Below are positions 24,333 through 32,495 of a stretch of 64,000 nt of DNA, piece after piece. A program made the position numbers and the translations under genes. This DNA is from UBA2638 sp046293135 (lineage in GTDB: Bacteria; Pseudomonadota; Alphaproteobacteria; Micavibrionales; Micavibrionaceae), in contig JBKBPR010000001.1 of assembly GCA_046293135.1 (NCBI GenBank), positions 310,001-374,000 on the forward strand, in the 5' to 3' direction. A model generated the notes under the pieces. It searched no databases and was not told where the DNA came from. It worked only from the letters and a program-made list of their open reading frames with translations. Numbering within the stretch: position 1 is the stretch's first letter; every line of letters starts with the position of its first letter.

Positions 24333-26567
24333 TCAAATATTCTGCGAAAGCGTGTTCTGGTTGCGCTTGAAGGTCACCCAGTGTTTCGGGTCGCTTTGAA
24401 AGCTTAGCTCCCCGTCAAATCCCGCGCTTTGCAGCGCATCGTGATAGCTGGCCTTGAAGGCGGCGCGTGTATTGTCACTAAAGGCTTGGTGCGTTCTGAG
24501 AATAATATCCAGCCTGTTTTTGCGGAACAGCCCGTCAAGCTGGACATTGCCCATCCGCGAAAGGCTCAGATCAAAAATAAACCGTGTGAGCTTGCCGCCG
24601 CCGCTTTCGCCTTCATCGTCCTGATTGCGCTCATGGCGGTAGTGCAAAATCAATTTATGCACCTCGTTTTCCGATTGCATCGGCAGCGCAAAAGAGCGCC
24701 AATCCTGTGAGAGTGGCTCGGCGTTCAGGCGGCCAAGCAGCGCCCCTTCCTGCCCCAGCCTTGAGAGCAGCGAGGATTTTCCGGCGCGGCGCAGGATGTC
24801 TTGTGTCCGCTCATTGAGGATTTGCGAAAGATCGCCGGAACGGATCGCCGCCATCACAAAAAGCATCAGCGCCCCCATCTGTGCGGGGTTGGCGGCATTC
24901 GGCAAAGCGCCCGCCGCATGGGAGGGGATGCCCGCGATATTCAGGGTTTTGATGACGTCCTCCAGCGCCGGCCAGTGTTCGGGATGCAGCATCGTGTGCG
25001 GCAAGAGCGGCGCAAACGTCTGGGGGGTGGGGGCGGTTTGCGCTTGAGCTTGCCCTTGTAGCTGTATTTGCATTTCGGGCGGCAATGCCGATCCGAGCGC
25101 AGCCGCTTGGGTGGAGGTGAGCGGCGCGGTTAGCCCTGAGAGATCGCCGCTCCAAAGGCCGCTTGGCGGGAGCGAGAGGGTAATCTGGCTATCAAGCGGG
25201 ATATGCTGAACGGGGATATTGAGCACGAATAAATCGCGGCTTTGTGCGGAAATGGCAAGGGGCGCGGCGTTTTGGGTTTGATTTGGGACTTGATTTTGAA
25301 ATGGGCTATATATCGAGCCTTGCGCGGCCAAGCTGACAACGGGCAGACTTTTTTCGGTAAAGCCCATGATGGTGGCCGTGGCCTTGCTGCCTGTTTCCGG
25401 TAGGGGCGGCGCGGTTAAAAGGCCGCCTGTATTTGGTGATGGTAACGCGGTCGCGCCAGTGAGGAACGGATTGGGAATAACGGGCAGCCTCACGGCGCTG
25501 ATTTCCGCGGTGAACGGCTTGGTGATTGATGGTGCGGCTTGTTGCAGGCTTTCGGATATAGTCAAGCCGCTCAAATCACCCGCAAGGCGTATCGTGTCGG
25601 GTGATAAAAATAGGAAATTTGATTTTATATCAATAGGCTGCGGGTAAATGCTTGCAAATTGATTGAGATTGGCGCTTTGCGGTAGCGGTGCGGCCATATC
25701 GGATATATCTGATATATCTGATATATTCGAAACGGCTTGAAACGATATCGGCACAGCGTTTGGTGGTGTATAAAATGCGCTTTGAGCATTTATTTGAAGA
25801 TATTGATTTAAAATAGAAATAGCCTGCTGCGTAGGAGTAAAATTGACCGGAGCGTATTGAATAATATTCGCCGTTTGCGGCAGGTTTATGCTCGGCAAAG
25901 CCGCTTGCGCTGTGGGGGCGGGATAGGCAGTCGCCATGAGCGTCATCGGCAGGTTTTGCAGCATTTGCGCGGCTTGGCTTATAATCGCGGCGGCGCTATT
26001 CGGCGGTAAGGGATCAATGCGAATGGTTGTGCCGATAAGCTGCTCCAGCCCGCTCATACCGCTGATCGGGGCGGATGGCTGCAAAGGCTGCGTATATTGA
26101 TCGGGCTTGGATGTGCGCTGATTTTCGGCAGTGGCGGGGCGGTTATTGGCGCTCGCCGCGTCATTGCGATCAATCGTTGCCCTCTCGCGCGGCGCGGTGG
26201 GGGGTGGGGAGGCTCTGTTTTCCTCAGCTATACGGATTTGTACCGCATTTTCGCTGCGGGCGCGGACGCGTTCAGGTGGGATTTCAATCTCGATATTTTG
26301 CCCGGCTCTTAGCCCTCGCGGCGAGGTATCTTTGGGCAGCTGAACCTCAATCGGCCCGCGCTCGGTTTGTATCCTGACCCGCCCTTCGGCGCTCAAAGCA
26401 AGGACTTTGCCGCGCAAACGGATGATTTTTCCTGCTTCATCGGCCTCCAGCCGCGCATTGCCGATCAACCGCGCATCAAGGACATTCTCAATGCCGCCGC
26501 TGGAACGGCTTGAGGGCGTATTCGCGCCGATAGGGTTTGGAAAGCGTGTCGATCCTGCTTCGCTCAT
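24333..26567 (-). CDS. FliK-like long hook-length protein (second FliK-type protein)
   Basis: About 744 residues from the ATG at 26567. The N-terminal 130 residues are small-barrel-like (KVLALSAEGRVRIQTERGPIEVQLP). A long proline-, alanine-, threonine- and glutamine-rich low-complexity middle runs from about 130 to 560. The C-terminal 100 residues (FIFDLSLSRMGNVQLDGLFRKNRLDII to the end) match the FliK C-terminal domain that senses hook completion and switches export. Proline-rich rulers of this kind fit hook-length control. A second FliK is encoded at 50872-52581. This gene follows flhG by 49 bases and is likely in the flhA-flhF-flhG transcript. Confidence 0.75.
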   Translation of the reverse strand: MSEAGSTRFPNPIGANTPSSRSSGGIENVLDARLIGNARLEADEAGKIIRLRGKVLALSAEGRVRIQTERGPIEVQLPKDTSPRGLRAGQNIEIEIPPERVRARSENAVQIRIAEENRASPPPTAPRERATIDRNDAASANNRPATAENQRTSKPDQYTQPLQPSAPISGMSGLEQLIGTTIRIDPLPPNSAAAIISQAAQMLQNLPMTLMATAYPAPTAQAALPSINLPQTANIIQYAPVNFTPTQQAISILNQYLQINAQSAFYTPPNAVPISFQAVSNISDISDISDMAAPLPQSANLNQFASIYPQPIDIKSNFLFLSPDTIRLAGDLSGLTISESLQQAAPSITKPFTAEISAVRLPVIPNPFLTGATALPSPNTGGLLTAPPLPETGSKATATIMGFTEKSLPVVSLAAQGSIYSPFQNQVPNQTQNAAPLAISAQSRDLFVLNIPVQHIPLDSQITLSLPPSGLWSGDLSGLTAPLTSTQAAALGSALPPEMQIQLQGQAQAQTAPTPQTFAPLLPHTMLHPEHWPALEDVIKTLNIAGIPSHAAGALPNAANPAQMGALMLFVMAAIRSGDLSQILNERTQDILRRAGKSSLLSRLGQEGALLGRLNAEPLSQDWRSFALPMQSENEVHKLILHYRHERNQDDEGESGGGKLTRFIFDLSLSRMGNVQLDGLFRKNRLDIILRTHQAFSDNTRAAFKASYHDALQSAGFDGELSFQSDPKHWVTFKRNQNTLSQNI
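25702..25728. repeat. Three-copy 9-base tandem repeat in the fliK-like gene
   Basis: Unit GATATATCT at 25702-25710 and 25711-25719, with a variant at 25720-25728, encodes repeated Ile-Ser-Asp in the low-complexity ruler region. It keeps the frame and could vary in copy number. Confidence 0.6.
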
Positions 26568-26616
26568 AGTTCTATTATACAGCAAAGCAGCAGTGCAAAA
26601 TATGAAATATTGCGTT

Positions 26617-27450
26617 TTATCCGGCGGCCATGGCTTTTTGGGTATGCTTGAGCAATTCCCAGATATTCATGGCGATTTTCTCCGCATCCTCAGCCGCTTC
26701 GGAATTGGGGGAGCGGATCAGAATCGGGGTTTGATGGCGAATGCTGTCCTTGACCTTCGGGTCGGAACGCACCATGCCGGACATGGAAGGCTTAAGGCGC
26801 AAGAAATTCTCACAGGCCTTGAGCAGCGTTCTATAGGTGCGGTCGCCTTCGGTGACGCTGGAAGCCATATTGACGACGATGCTGATATTTTTCGATAGCC
26901 CCGCCGCATTGCCGAGCTTGATAAACGCATAGGCATCGGTGAGCGAGGTCGGCTCGTCAGTGGTAATCAGAACGGTGCGCGTCGCGGCGGAAGAGAACAT
27001 CCTTACGGTACGGTCAACACCCGCGCCGAGATCGGCAATCACCACATCATATTGCGTGGCAAGATCAAGCAGCTGATCGCGCAGCATGGCCAAACGCTGC
27101 GTCGGCAGAGCGGAGAGAGAGGCCTGCCCCGAACGTCCCGCGATAATGTCAAACTCGCCGTCCTCATAACGCTGCACGACTTTATCAATGCTCAAGCGCC
27201 CGCGAATAACATCGTTCAAATCGCGCTTGGGCATAAGGCCAAGCTGGACATCGACATTGGCCAATCCCAAATCACCGTCAAAGAGCAGAACTTTTTTGCC
27301 CATCCGCGCCAGTGCATGCGCCAGAGTAATGGAAAACCATGTCTTTCCGACCCCGCCCTTGCCGCTGGCCACAGCGATAATGTTCGTGCCGCGCCGGAAT
27401 TTCGGCATCGCGGTTTCAGGTTGCGCAGTTTTGAATGTCGTATCGGTCAT
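26617..27450 (-). CDS. flhG: FlhG/FleN-type MinD-like ATPase
   Basis: Deviant Walker A ATPase of the MinD/ParA superfamily, 277 residues, controlling flagellar number and position with FlhF. GKGGVGKTWFS near residue 30 is the deviant P-loop, VLLFDGDLGLANVDVQLGL is the conserved switch region, and VVIADLGAGVDRTV matches Walker B. Start overlaps the flhF stop by four bases (ATGA), so translational coupling is expected. The C-terminus is short and lacks an obvious amphipathic membrane helix beyond ELLKHTQKAMAAG. Confidence 0.93.
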   Translation of the reverse strand: MTDTTFKTAQPETAMPKFRRGTNIIAVASGKGGVGKTWFSITLAHALARMGKKVLLFDGDLGLANVDVQLGLMPKRDLNDVIRGRLSIDKVVQRYEDGEFDIIAGRSGQASLSALPTQRLAMLRDQLLDLATQYDVVIADLGAGVDRTVRMFSSAATRTVLITTDEPTSLTDAYAFIKLGNAAGLSKNISIVVNMASSVTEGDRTYRTLLKACENFLRLKPSMSGMVRSDPKVKDSIRHQTPILIRSPNSEAAEDAEKIAMNIWELLKHTQKAMAAG

Positions 27451-28703
27451 TGTTTTATTCTCTTGCGTTTATCGGAAGGAGTGGAAGTTGATTTTGAGGG
27501 TGGGGGAGCGTAGGGCGCGGTGGCGGATCGGCCACCTGCCGCAGGGGATTTCGAGGGTGAAGATGAAGAAGTTGAAGACGTGGACGAAGAGGCTTGCGCC
27601 CCGTCATGGCGATAGGAATGCGGCATCAGCAGCTTGGCAAGGATTTGCGGGGTCATGGCGATCAGGCCGTTGGCGACCTTATGCGTGTTGCCCGTATCGG
27701 TGAAGCTCATCCCGCCATATTGCGCCGCGCAGAGAATACCGCCCAAGCGCCGCGCCATATCAATGCGCGTGGCCATCAATTTTTGCACATCAAGCGCGGC
27801 AAAGGCGCGGGCAATCTCCCCTGATTCTTGCGCATCCAGCCCCGCAGGCATAACAAGGACGCTCTCCATATCCGCCGCGCCGCATAGCAAAGCGGCTTGC
27901 TTGATGTCTTCGCGGCTGAACGGGTTAATGCCTTGCGTGTCGATCAAAATCTGGTCGTATTCACCGCGCATATCGGCGAGCATCGCCTTGAGATCGGCGG
28001 CGGTTTTGGCTTTTTTGAGGTCAACCTGCATGAGTTTGGTGAAGGAGGAAAGCTGCTCCAGCCCGCCCGCGCGGACGGTATCGGTTGAGATGACCCCGAT
28101 TTTCAGATCGTTCATCACGCCGCGCGCCGCCATTTTGGCAACGGCCAAGGTCTTGCCAGAGCCGGGGCCGCCCAGAAAGATCATCGGCTTGCGTGAGGCT
28201 TTTTTCGGCAGGGGCGTAAAGCCGTAAAGATGCTCCAGCGCGGCGACAAGGGCAACGCTCGGCTGCTCCAGACCGATAACGGTTGCGCAGGATATGACAT
28301 GGTCGAGAACATCTTCGGGCACGCCGTGTTTGAGCATTGCTTCGGTGATTTCCTCGGTGACGGCGTATTCTTCGTCCTCGTCATCATATTGCAGCCAACC
28401 GCTACCGCTGCTGCTACCACCACTGCTGCCTTGAGCGCCGCTGGTGTCATCCTCGGCAAATGCGTCAAAGAAATCATCCTCGTCATCATCACCGTAAAAG
28501 CCGCCGCGCCCGACCTCGAAAGCTGGCTCGCCGCGTTCAAAGGCTTTGCGGTCAAAGCCCGGCTCAACCGCTGCCGTTAAGGCAACGCCCTTTCCGCCGC
28601 GTTCTTCGCGGGTGGAAACAATAATCGCATCCTCTCCGAGCATATCTCGAACCATTTGCATCGCTTCTGTTACGGTGTTGGCGTAGAAAGTTTTTAGCCG
28701 CAT
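27447..28703 (-). CDS. flhF: Flagellar biosynthesis GTPase FlhF
   Basis: SRP-family GTPase that marks the flagellated pole, 418 residues. N-terminal B domain MRLKTFYANTVTEAMQMVRDMLGEDAIIVSTREERGG. An acidic and serine/glycine-rich linker (about 65-120). The NG core has G1 GGPGSGKT, G2 DTVRAG, G3 DTQG (usually DTPG or DTAG), and G4 written ATRID. A serine/threonine/proline-rich tail of about 50 residues follows the G domain, beyond the usual end. It starts 113 bases after the flhA stop and is overlapped by flhG. Confidence 0.95.
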   Translation of the reverse strand: MRLKTFYANTVTEAMQMVRDMLGEDAIIVSTREERGGKGVALTAAVEPGFDRKAFERGEPAFEVGRGGFYGDDDEDDFFDAFAEDDTSGAQGSSGGSSSGSGWLQYDDEDEEYAVTEEITEAMLKHGVPEDVLDHVISCATVIGLEQPSVALVAALEHLYGFTPLPKKASRKPMIFLGGPGSGKTLAVAKMAARGVMNDLKIGVISTDTVRAGGLEQLSSFTKLMQVDLKKAKTAADLKAMLADMRGEYDQILIDTQGINPFSREDIKQAALLCGAADMESVLVMPAGLDAQESGEIARAFAALDVQKLMATRIDMARRLGGILCAAQYGGMSFTDTGNTHKVANGLIAMTPQILAKLLMPHSYRHDGAQASSSTSSTSSSSPSKSPAAGGRSATAPYAPPPSKSTSTPSDKRKRIKQ

Positions 28704-28736
28704 GGCTGGTGAATCACTTCTTATCAGTATATATTT

Positions 28737-28756
28737 TCTAGAATCCTTATTCTAGA
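28737..28756. promoter_or_regulatory. Perfect inverted repeat upstream of flhF
   Basis: TCTAGAAT (28737-28744) and ATTCTAGA (28749-28756) form an 8-base perfect stem around CCTT, 34 bases before the flhF start. No T run follows, so it is more like an operator or RNA-stability hairpin than a terminator. No binding protein is inferred. Confidence 0.5.
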
Positions 28757-28816
28757 TGATAAACGTAAACAAAGCGTATGTGAATCCCAATTGTGGATAA
28801 AATTGTGAGTTTACGT

Positions 28817-30982
28817 CTAAACCTGTCCAAATGTCTTGATACGTGCCTTGGGGTGGATCTCGTTCTGGCTCATGACAACGGTTTGTGGGCGGAAGCGTTC
28901 CACCACGCTGCGGACATAGGGGCGAATGGCGGGCGAGGTGAGCAGGACGGGCATTTCCCCGATTGAGGACATTTCATCATAGGCCTCGCGAATACCGGCG
29001 ATGAATTCCTGAAGCTGTGAGGGCGGCATCGCAAGTTGCTTGTCCTCACCATCTCCCAATAGCGCTTCGGCAAAGGCTTGTTCCCATTCAGGCGAGAGCG
29101 TCAGCAGCGGTACAACGCCGTTGGCGTTGGTGTTACTGTCACAAAGTTGCCGCGCCAGCCTTGTGCGCACATGTTCGGTGATAAAGGCGGTGTTCTTGGT
29201 GTAGTTGGTGGCCTCGGCCACGCCTTCAAGGATGGTCGGCAAGTCGCGGATCGAAATGCGCTCGCCCAGAAGGTTCTGAAGCACGCGCTGCAGCCCGCCG
29301 ATATTGATTTGTGAGGGGATAACATCAGCGACGAGTTTCTGATACTCCGGTGGCAATTCATCAAGTAGCTTTTGCGTTTCGGAATAGGACACGAGATCGG
29401 GCATATTGTCCTTGATAATCTCGGTCAGATGCGTGGTGATAACGGTTGGCGCATCAACCACCGTATAGCCCTTGAAATGCGCTTCTTCGCGGTATTGCTC
29501 ATCAATCCACATCGCCGGAAGGCCAAAGGTCGGTTCTGTTGTGCTTTCGCCGGGCAGGGTGATTGGCGCACCCGTCGGATCCATACACATCATCATGCCG
29601 GGGCGTACATCGCCGCGGCCTGATTCGATTTCCTTGATGCGGACGATATAGGTTTGTGCAGGAAGTTGCAGATTGTCCTGAATACGCACGGCGGGCAAGA
29701 CATAGCCCATATCTTCGGCCAGTTGACGGCGCAGGCCTTTGATTTGGTCGGTGAGCTTGTTGCCGCCCTCACCCTGCACAAGCGGGAGCAGCCCGTAGCC
29801 CAGCTCCAGCCGTATTGTATCAATCGCCAGTGCCTTGGAAATCGGTTCTTCGGCGGGCGCGGCTTTGGGCACAGGTTTCCCGCTGGCATCCAGCGTTGTT
29901 GTGGCGCGTTCGGCGATTGCGGCGGCCTCATTGCTCTGCTTTTTGAAGGCGAAATAGGCGAGCGTTCCGACAATTGCGCCCAATGTCGCAAATGGCGCGA
30001 ACGGAATGCCGGGCATTGCGCCCAAGGAAAACATAAGCCCTGCACTCATCGCAAGTGCAATCGGATAGCGGCTGAATTGGTCGGTCAGCGCCTGATCGGC
30101 GGAGCCTTCGATACCCGCTTTGGAAACAAGGAAACCTGCGGAGATAGAGACGATCAAGGCGGGAATCTGGCTGACCAGACCATCACCGATTGTCAAGGTG
30201 GTATAAGCCGCCGCCGCATCGCCCAAGGACATGCCCTGCGCGGTTGTACCGATGATTATGCCGCCGATAATATTCACAAAGGTAATCAGCAAGCCCGCCA
30301 CGGCATCGCCGCGCACGAATTTGGCCGCACCATCCATCGAGCCGAAAAACGTGCTCTCGGATTCAAGTGTTTTGCGGCGCTCTTTGGCTTCTTCTTCGGT
30401 GATGAGTCCGGCCGATAAATCGCTGTCAATCGCCATTTGCTTGCCCGGCATCGCATCGAGCGCAAAGCGGGCGGCGACCTCGGCGATACGACCCGATCCC
30501 TTGGTGATAACGACGAAATTTACAATCACCAAGATCGCAAAGACAATCGCACCGACAACATAGCTGTCGCCGATTACAAAGCTGCCGAAGGCTTCGATAA
30601 CGTTTCCGGCGGCGTTTGTGCCCGTATGGCCTTCGGAGAGAATGAGCCGCGTTGAGGCGACATTCAGACCCAAGCGTAGCGAGGTCGCCACCAGCAAGAT
30701 TGTCGGAAACGTTGAAAGATCGAGCGGTTTTTGAATAAACAGCACCAGCATCAAAATCATGACCGAGGCGCTGATCGAAATGGACAACCCGAAATCGAGC
30801 ATAATTGCCGGAACAGGCACCAACATGAATAGAAGAATTGCGATGATCCCCAGCGCAAAGAGGATGTCAGGGCGGAGCATCGGGCGGATGGCCGCTCCGG
30901 CTTGCCCCATTCGCGCGCCTGCCGCACCACCACGGCTTGGCGGCAACGATGACTTCGGCGCTGGGAGGTTGGAATCAGGCAT
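28817..30982 (-). CDS. flhA: Flagellar export gate protein FlhA
   Basis: 721-residue inner-membrane export gate. The N-terminal half has about eight membrane segments, with the conserved LVLFIQKPLDLSTFPTILLVATSLRLGLNVASTRLIL and the FHIPEP region reading RFALDAMPGKQMAIDSDL. The cytosolic C-terminal half runs from about residue 390 and binds chaperones. Length and order agree with FlhA. It follows a terminator hairpin at 31003-31028 and is upstream of flhF and flhG in the minus unit. Confidence 0.97.
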   Translation of the reverse strand: MPDSNLPAPKSSLPPSRGGAAGARMGQAGAAIRPMLRPDILFALGIIAILLFMLVPVPAIMLDFGLSISISASVMILMLVLFIQKPLDLSTFPTILLVATSLRLGLNVASTRLILSEGHTGTNAAGNVIEAFGSFVIGDSYVVGAIVFAILVIVNFVVITKGSGRIAEVAARFALDAMPGKQMAIDSDLSAGLITEEEAKERRKTLESESTFFGSMDGAAKFVRGDAVAGLLITFVNIIGGIIIGTTAQGMSLGDAAAAYTTLTIGDGLVSQIPALIVSISAGFLVSKAGIEGSADQALTDQFSRYPIALAMSAGLMFSLGAMPGIPFAPFATLGAIVGTLAYFAFKKQSNEAAAIAERATTTLDASGKPVPKAAPAEEPISKALAIDTIRLELGYGLLPLVQGEGGNKLTDQIKGLRRQLAEDMGYVLPAVRIQDNLQLPAQTYIVRIKEIESGRGDVRPGMMMCMDPTGAPITLPGESTTEPTFGLPAMWIDEQYREEAHFKGYTVVDAPTVITTHLTEIIKDNMPDLVSYSETQKLLDELPPEYQKLVADVIPSQINIGGLQRVLQNLLGERISIRDLPTILEGVAEATNYTKNTAFITEHVRTRLARQLCDSNTNANGVVPLLTLSPEWEQAFAEALLGDGEDKQLAMPPSQLQEFIAGIREAYDEMSSIGEMPVLLTSPAIRPYVRSVVERFRPQTVVMSQNEIHPKARIKTFGQV

Positions 30983-31002
30983 ATTGCTCTAAGAATAACA
31001 GA

Positions 31003-31028
31003 AAAACGCCCCGATGTAAGGGCGTTTT
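31003..31028 (-). terminator. Terminator between the 428-residue gene and flhA
   Basis: Stem AAAACGCCC (31003-31011) and GGGCGTTTT (31020-31028), loop of eight bases, followed on the minus strand by a T run. It ends the transcript of the unknown gene at 31060-32346 before flhA starts. Confidence 0.85.
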
Positions 31029-31059
31029 GTTATTTGCTGCGAGGTTGTTATTTTATGTT

Positions 31060-32346
31060 CTAGCCGATGCGAGGACCACTTGCCGCGATGGCCAAAGCTG
31101 CGTGTTGCTCAGGGTCACCGCCTTGCTGTTCGGGCGCTGTTGCAGAGGCATTAGGATCTTCTTCACCTGGGCCTTCTGCATCTGGAGTACCCGCTGTGCG
31201 ATCTCCACCGCTATTTTCCGGTTCATCGCCTGCAAGCATACGCTCAATGTTAATATCAAAACCAAATGAGCGGGCTGTACTCTCGATCATATTTGTAAAT
31301 AATGACAATAGCTGTCCGATGAAAGGAAAGTTTTGCAACAATGAATTAATCATTCCCGCAGCCGTATCAAGAAGACTATCGCTCATGAAATCGCCAGCAT
31401 GCGGTTCAAAAAGCGCATAATTGCGGTTGATGAAATCAACTGTGATCAGCTCGCTGAAACGATTTTTATTCTCATCTGTGCTTAAGGCTGCTGCCAATGC
31501 CGCGCCGTTATTTTCTGTCGCCATGGCATGAATACGTTGTGCCATTATTTCAGCGGTTAACGGCTCTGCAGTTGCTGCATTTAAGCGCTCTTGAATAACT
31601 TCTGGAACGCTCTCACGGATTCTGTCATATGGGTTAGGATTGTTTGCAAAGTAATTGAAAATACGGTCTAGTGGACCATTTCCGGTTATGCTAATAGCGC
31701 TATCAAAAAGACTAGCTTTTGAATCGCCTAACTCTCCATCAGGAACAGCAATTTGCCCCAATCTATTTTCAGCACGAACTTCATTAATGTTTTCCATTAC
31801 CTCTCGAAACATTTCATCGGGTAAGTTTATAATGATTTCACGTAAAGTTGTGTCATCAACCTCATTTAAATGTTCGGAAGTTAGTTCTGAGATAAGGATG
31901 TTCCCGACATTACCAAATGCTTCAGGGACAGGGATTCCCAGATGTGCCATACCTTGTGCCAATGTGGCTTGCTGAGCTGTTTCGTTTATAATTCCCTGAA
32001 TAGAACTCATCATATCGGGATTATCTTGTAAAAAAGTTTGGATTTGCTCAACGCTCATGCCACTGAGGGTTCGCACAAGAAGATTTTGTGCCGGATCTGC
32101 ATCTGTAAGTCTTTCGATTATCTGAGGTTGGATTTCGCCCCAGTTTTCCTCAATCGCTGCCATGACCTCGGGCTGTGAGATAAACAATCCTGCAATTGTA
32201 CTGATTTCAGCGCGGCTTCCCTGAAGATCATCACCTGTAAAGCGACCACGCATAAGAGCACGAAAGATGCCCAATGCTCCGCGAATTTGCTCTATGCTCT
32301 GTTCAATTTGATTTGCTGTAGCGTCAGCTGTACCTGTTCCGCTCAT
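31060..32346 (-). CDS. Unknown 428-residue protein in the flagellar region
   Basis: Acidic protein without signal peptide and apparently all helical: repeats of short helices with D, E, N and hydrophobic residues, then a hydrophobic stretch (AGMINSLLQNFPFIGQLLSLFTNMIESTARSFGF, about 325-360) that could insert in a membrane or pack internally. It ends with a disordered tail rich in G, D, E and P and a final ALAIAASGPRIG. No domain recognised. It has its own promoter (32414-32442) and a terminator before flhA, so it is an independent unit among flagellar genes. It could be a predicted export substrate or cell-envelope protein, but nothing proves this. Lower GC than its neighbours. Confidence 0.75.
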   Translation of the reverse strand: MSGTGTADATANQIEQSIEQIRGALGIFRALMRGRFTGDDLQGSRAEISTIAGLFISQPEVMAAIEENWGEIQPQIIERLTDADPAQNLLVRTLSGMSVEQIQTFLQDNPDMMSSIQGIINETAQQATLAQGMAHLGIPVPEAFGNVGNILISELTSEHLNEVDDTTLREIIINLPDEMFREVMENINEVRAENRLGQIAVPDGELGDSKASLFDSAISITGNGPLDRIFNYFANNPNPYDRIRESVPEVIQERLNAATAEPLTAEIMAQRIHAMATENNGAALAAALSTDENKNRFSELITVDFINRNYALFEPHAGDFMSDSLLDTAAGMINSLLQNFPFIGQLLSLFTNMIESTARSFGFDINIERMLAGDEPENSGGDRTAGTPDAEGPGEEDPNASATAPEQQGGDPEQHAALAIAASGPRIG

Positions 32347-32413
32347 ATGTCACACCCTTATATTGTAAATACACCATTACCAAAACTTTTCGTTTTTATA
32401 TTTTTTATACCTA

Positions 32414-32442
32414 AGTATACCCGAAATTTGCGTGAAATACAA
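32414..32442 (-). promoter_or_regulatory. Candidate sigma70 promoter of the 428-residue gene
   Basis: On the minus strand TTGTAT (32442-32437) is followed after 17 bases by TATACT (32419-32414), a 5/6 -10 box. The transcript would carry a leader of about 60 bases. No CtrA or sigma54 site is visible here. Confidence 0.45.
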
Positions 32443-32495
32443 ATTTTGGCGGTGTTTTTTAAGGCTGGGGGAAATAGGCGAATAAACGTAGAGGG

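Noticed and set aside
29654..30418. Long plus-strand frame opposite flhA
   Set aside because: Shadow of FlhA; no family resemblance and no start signal.
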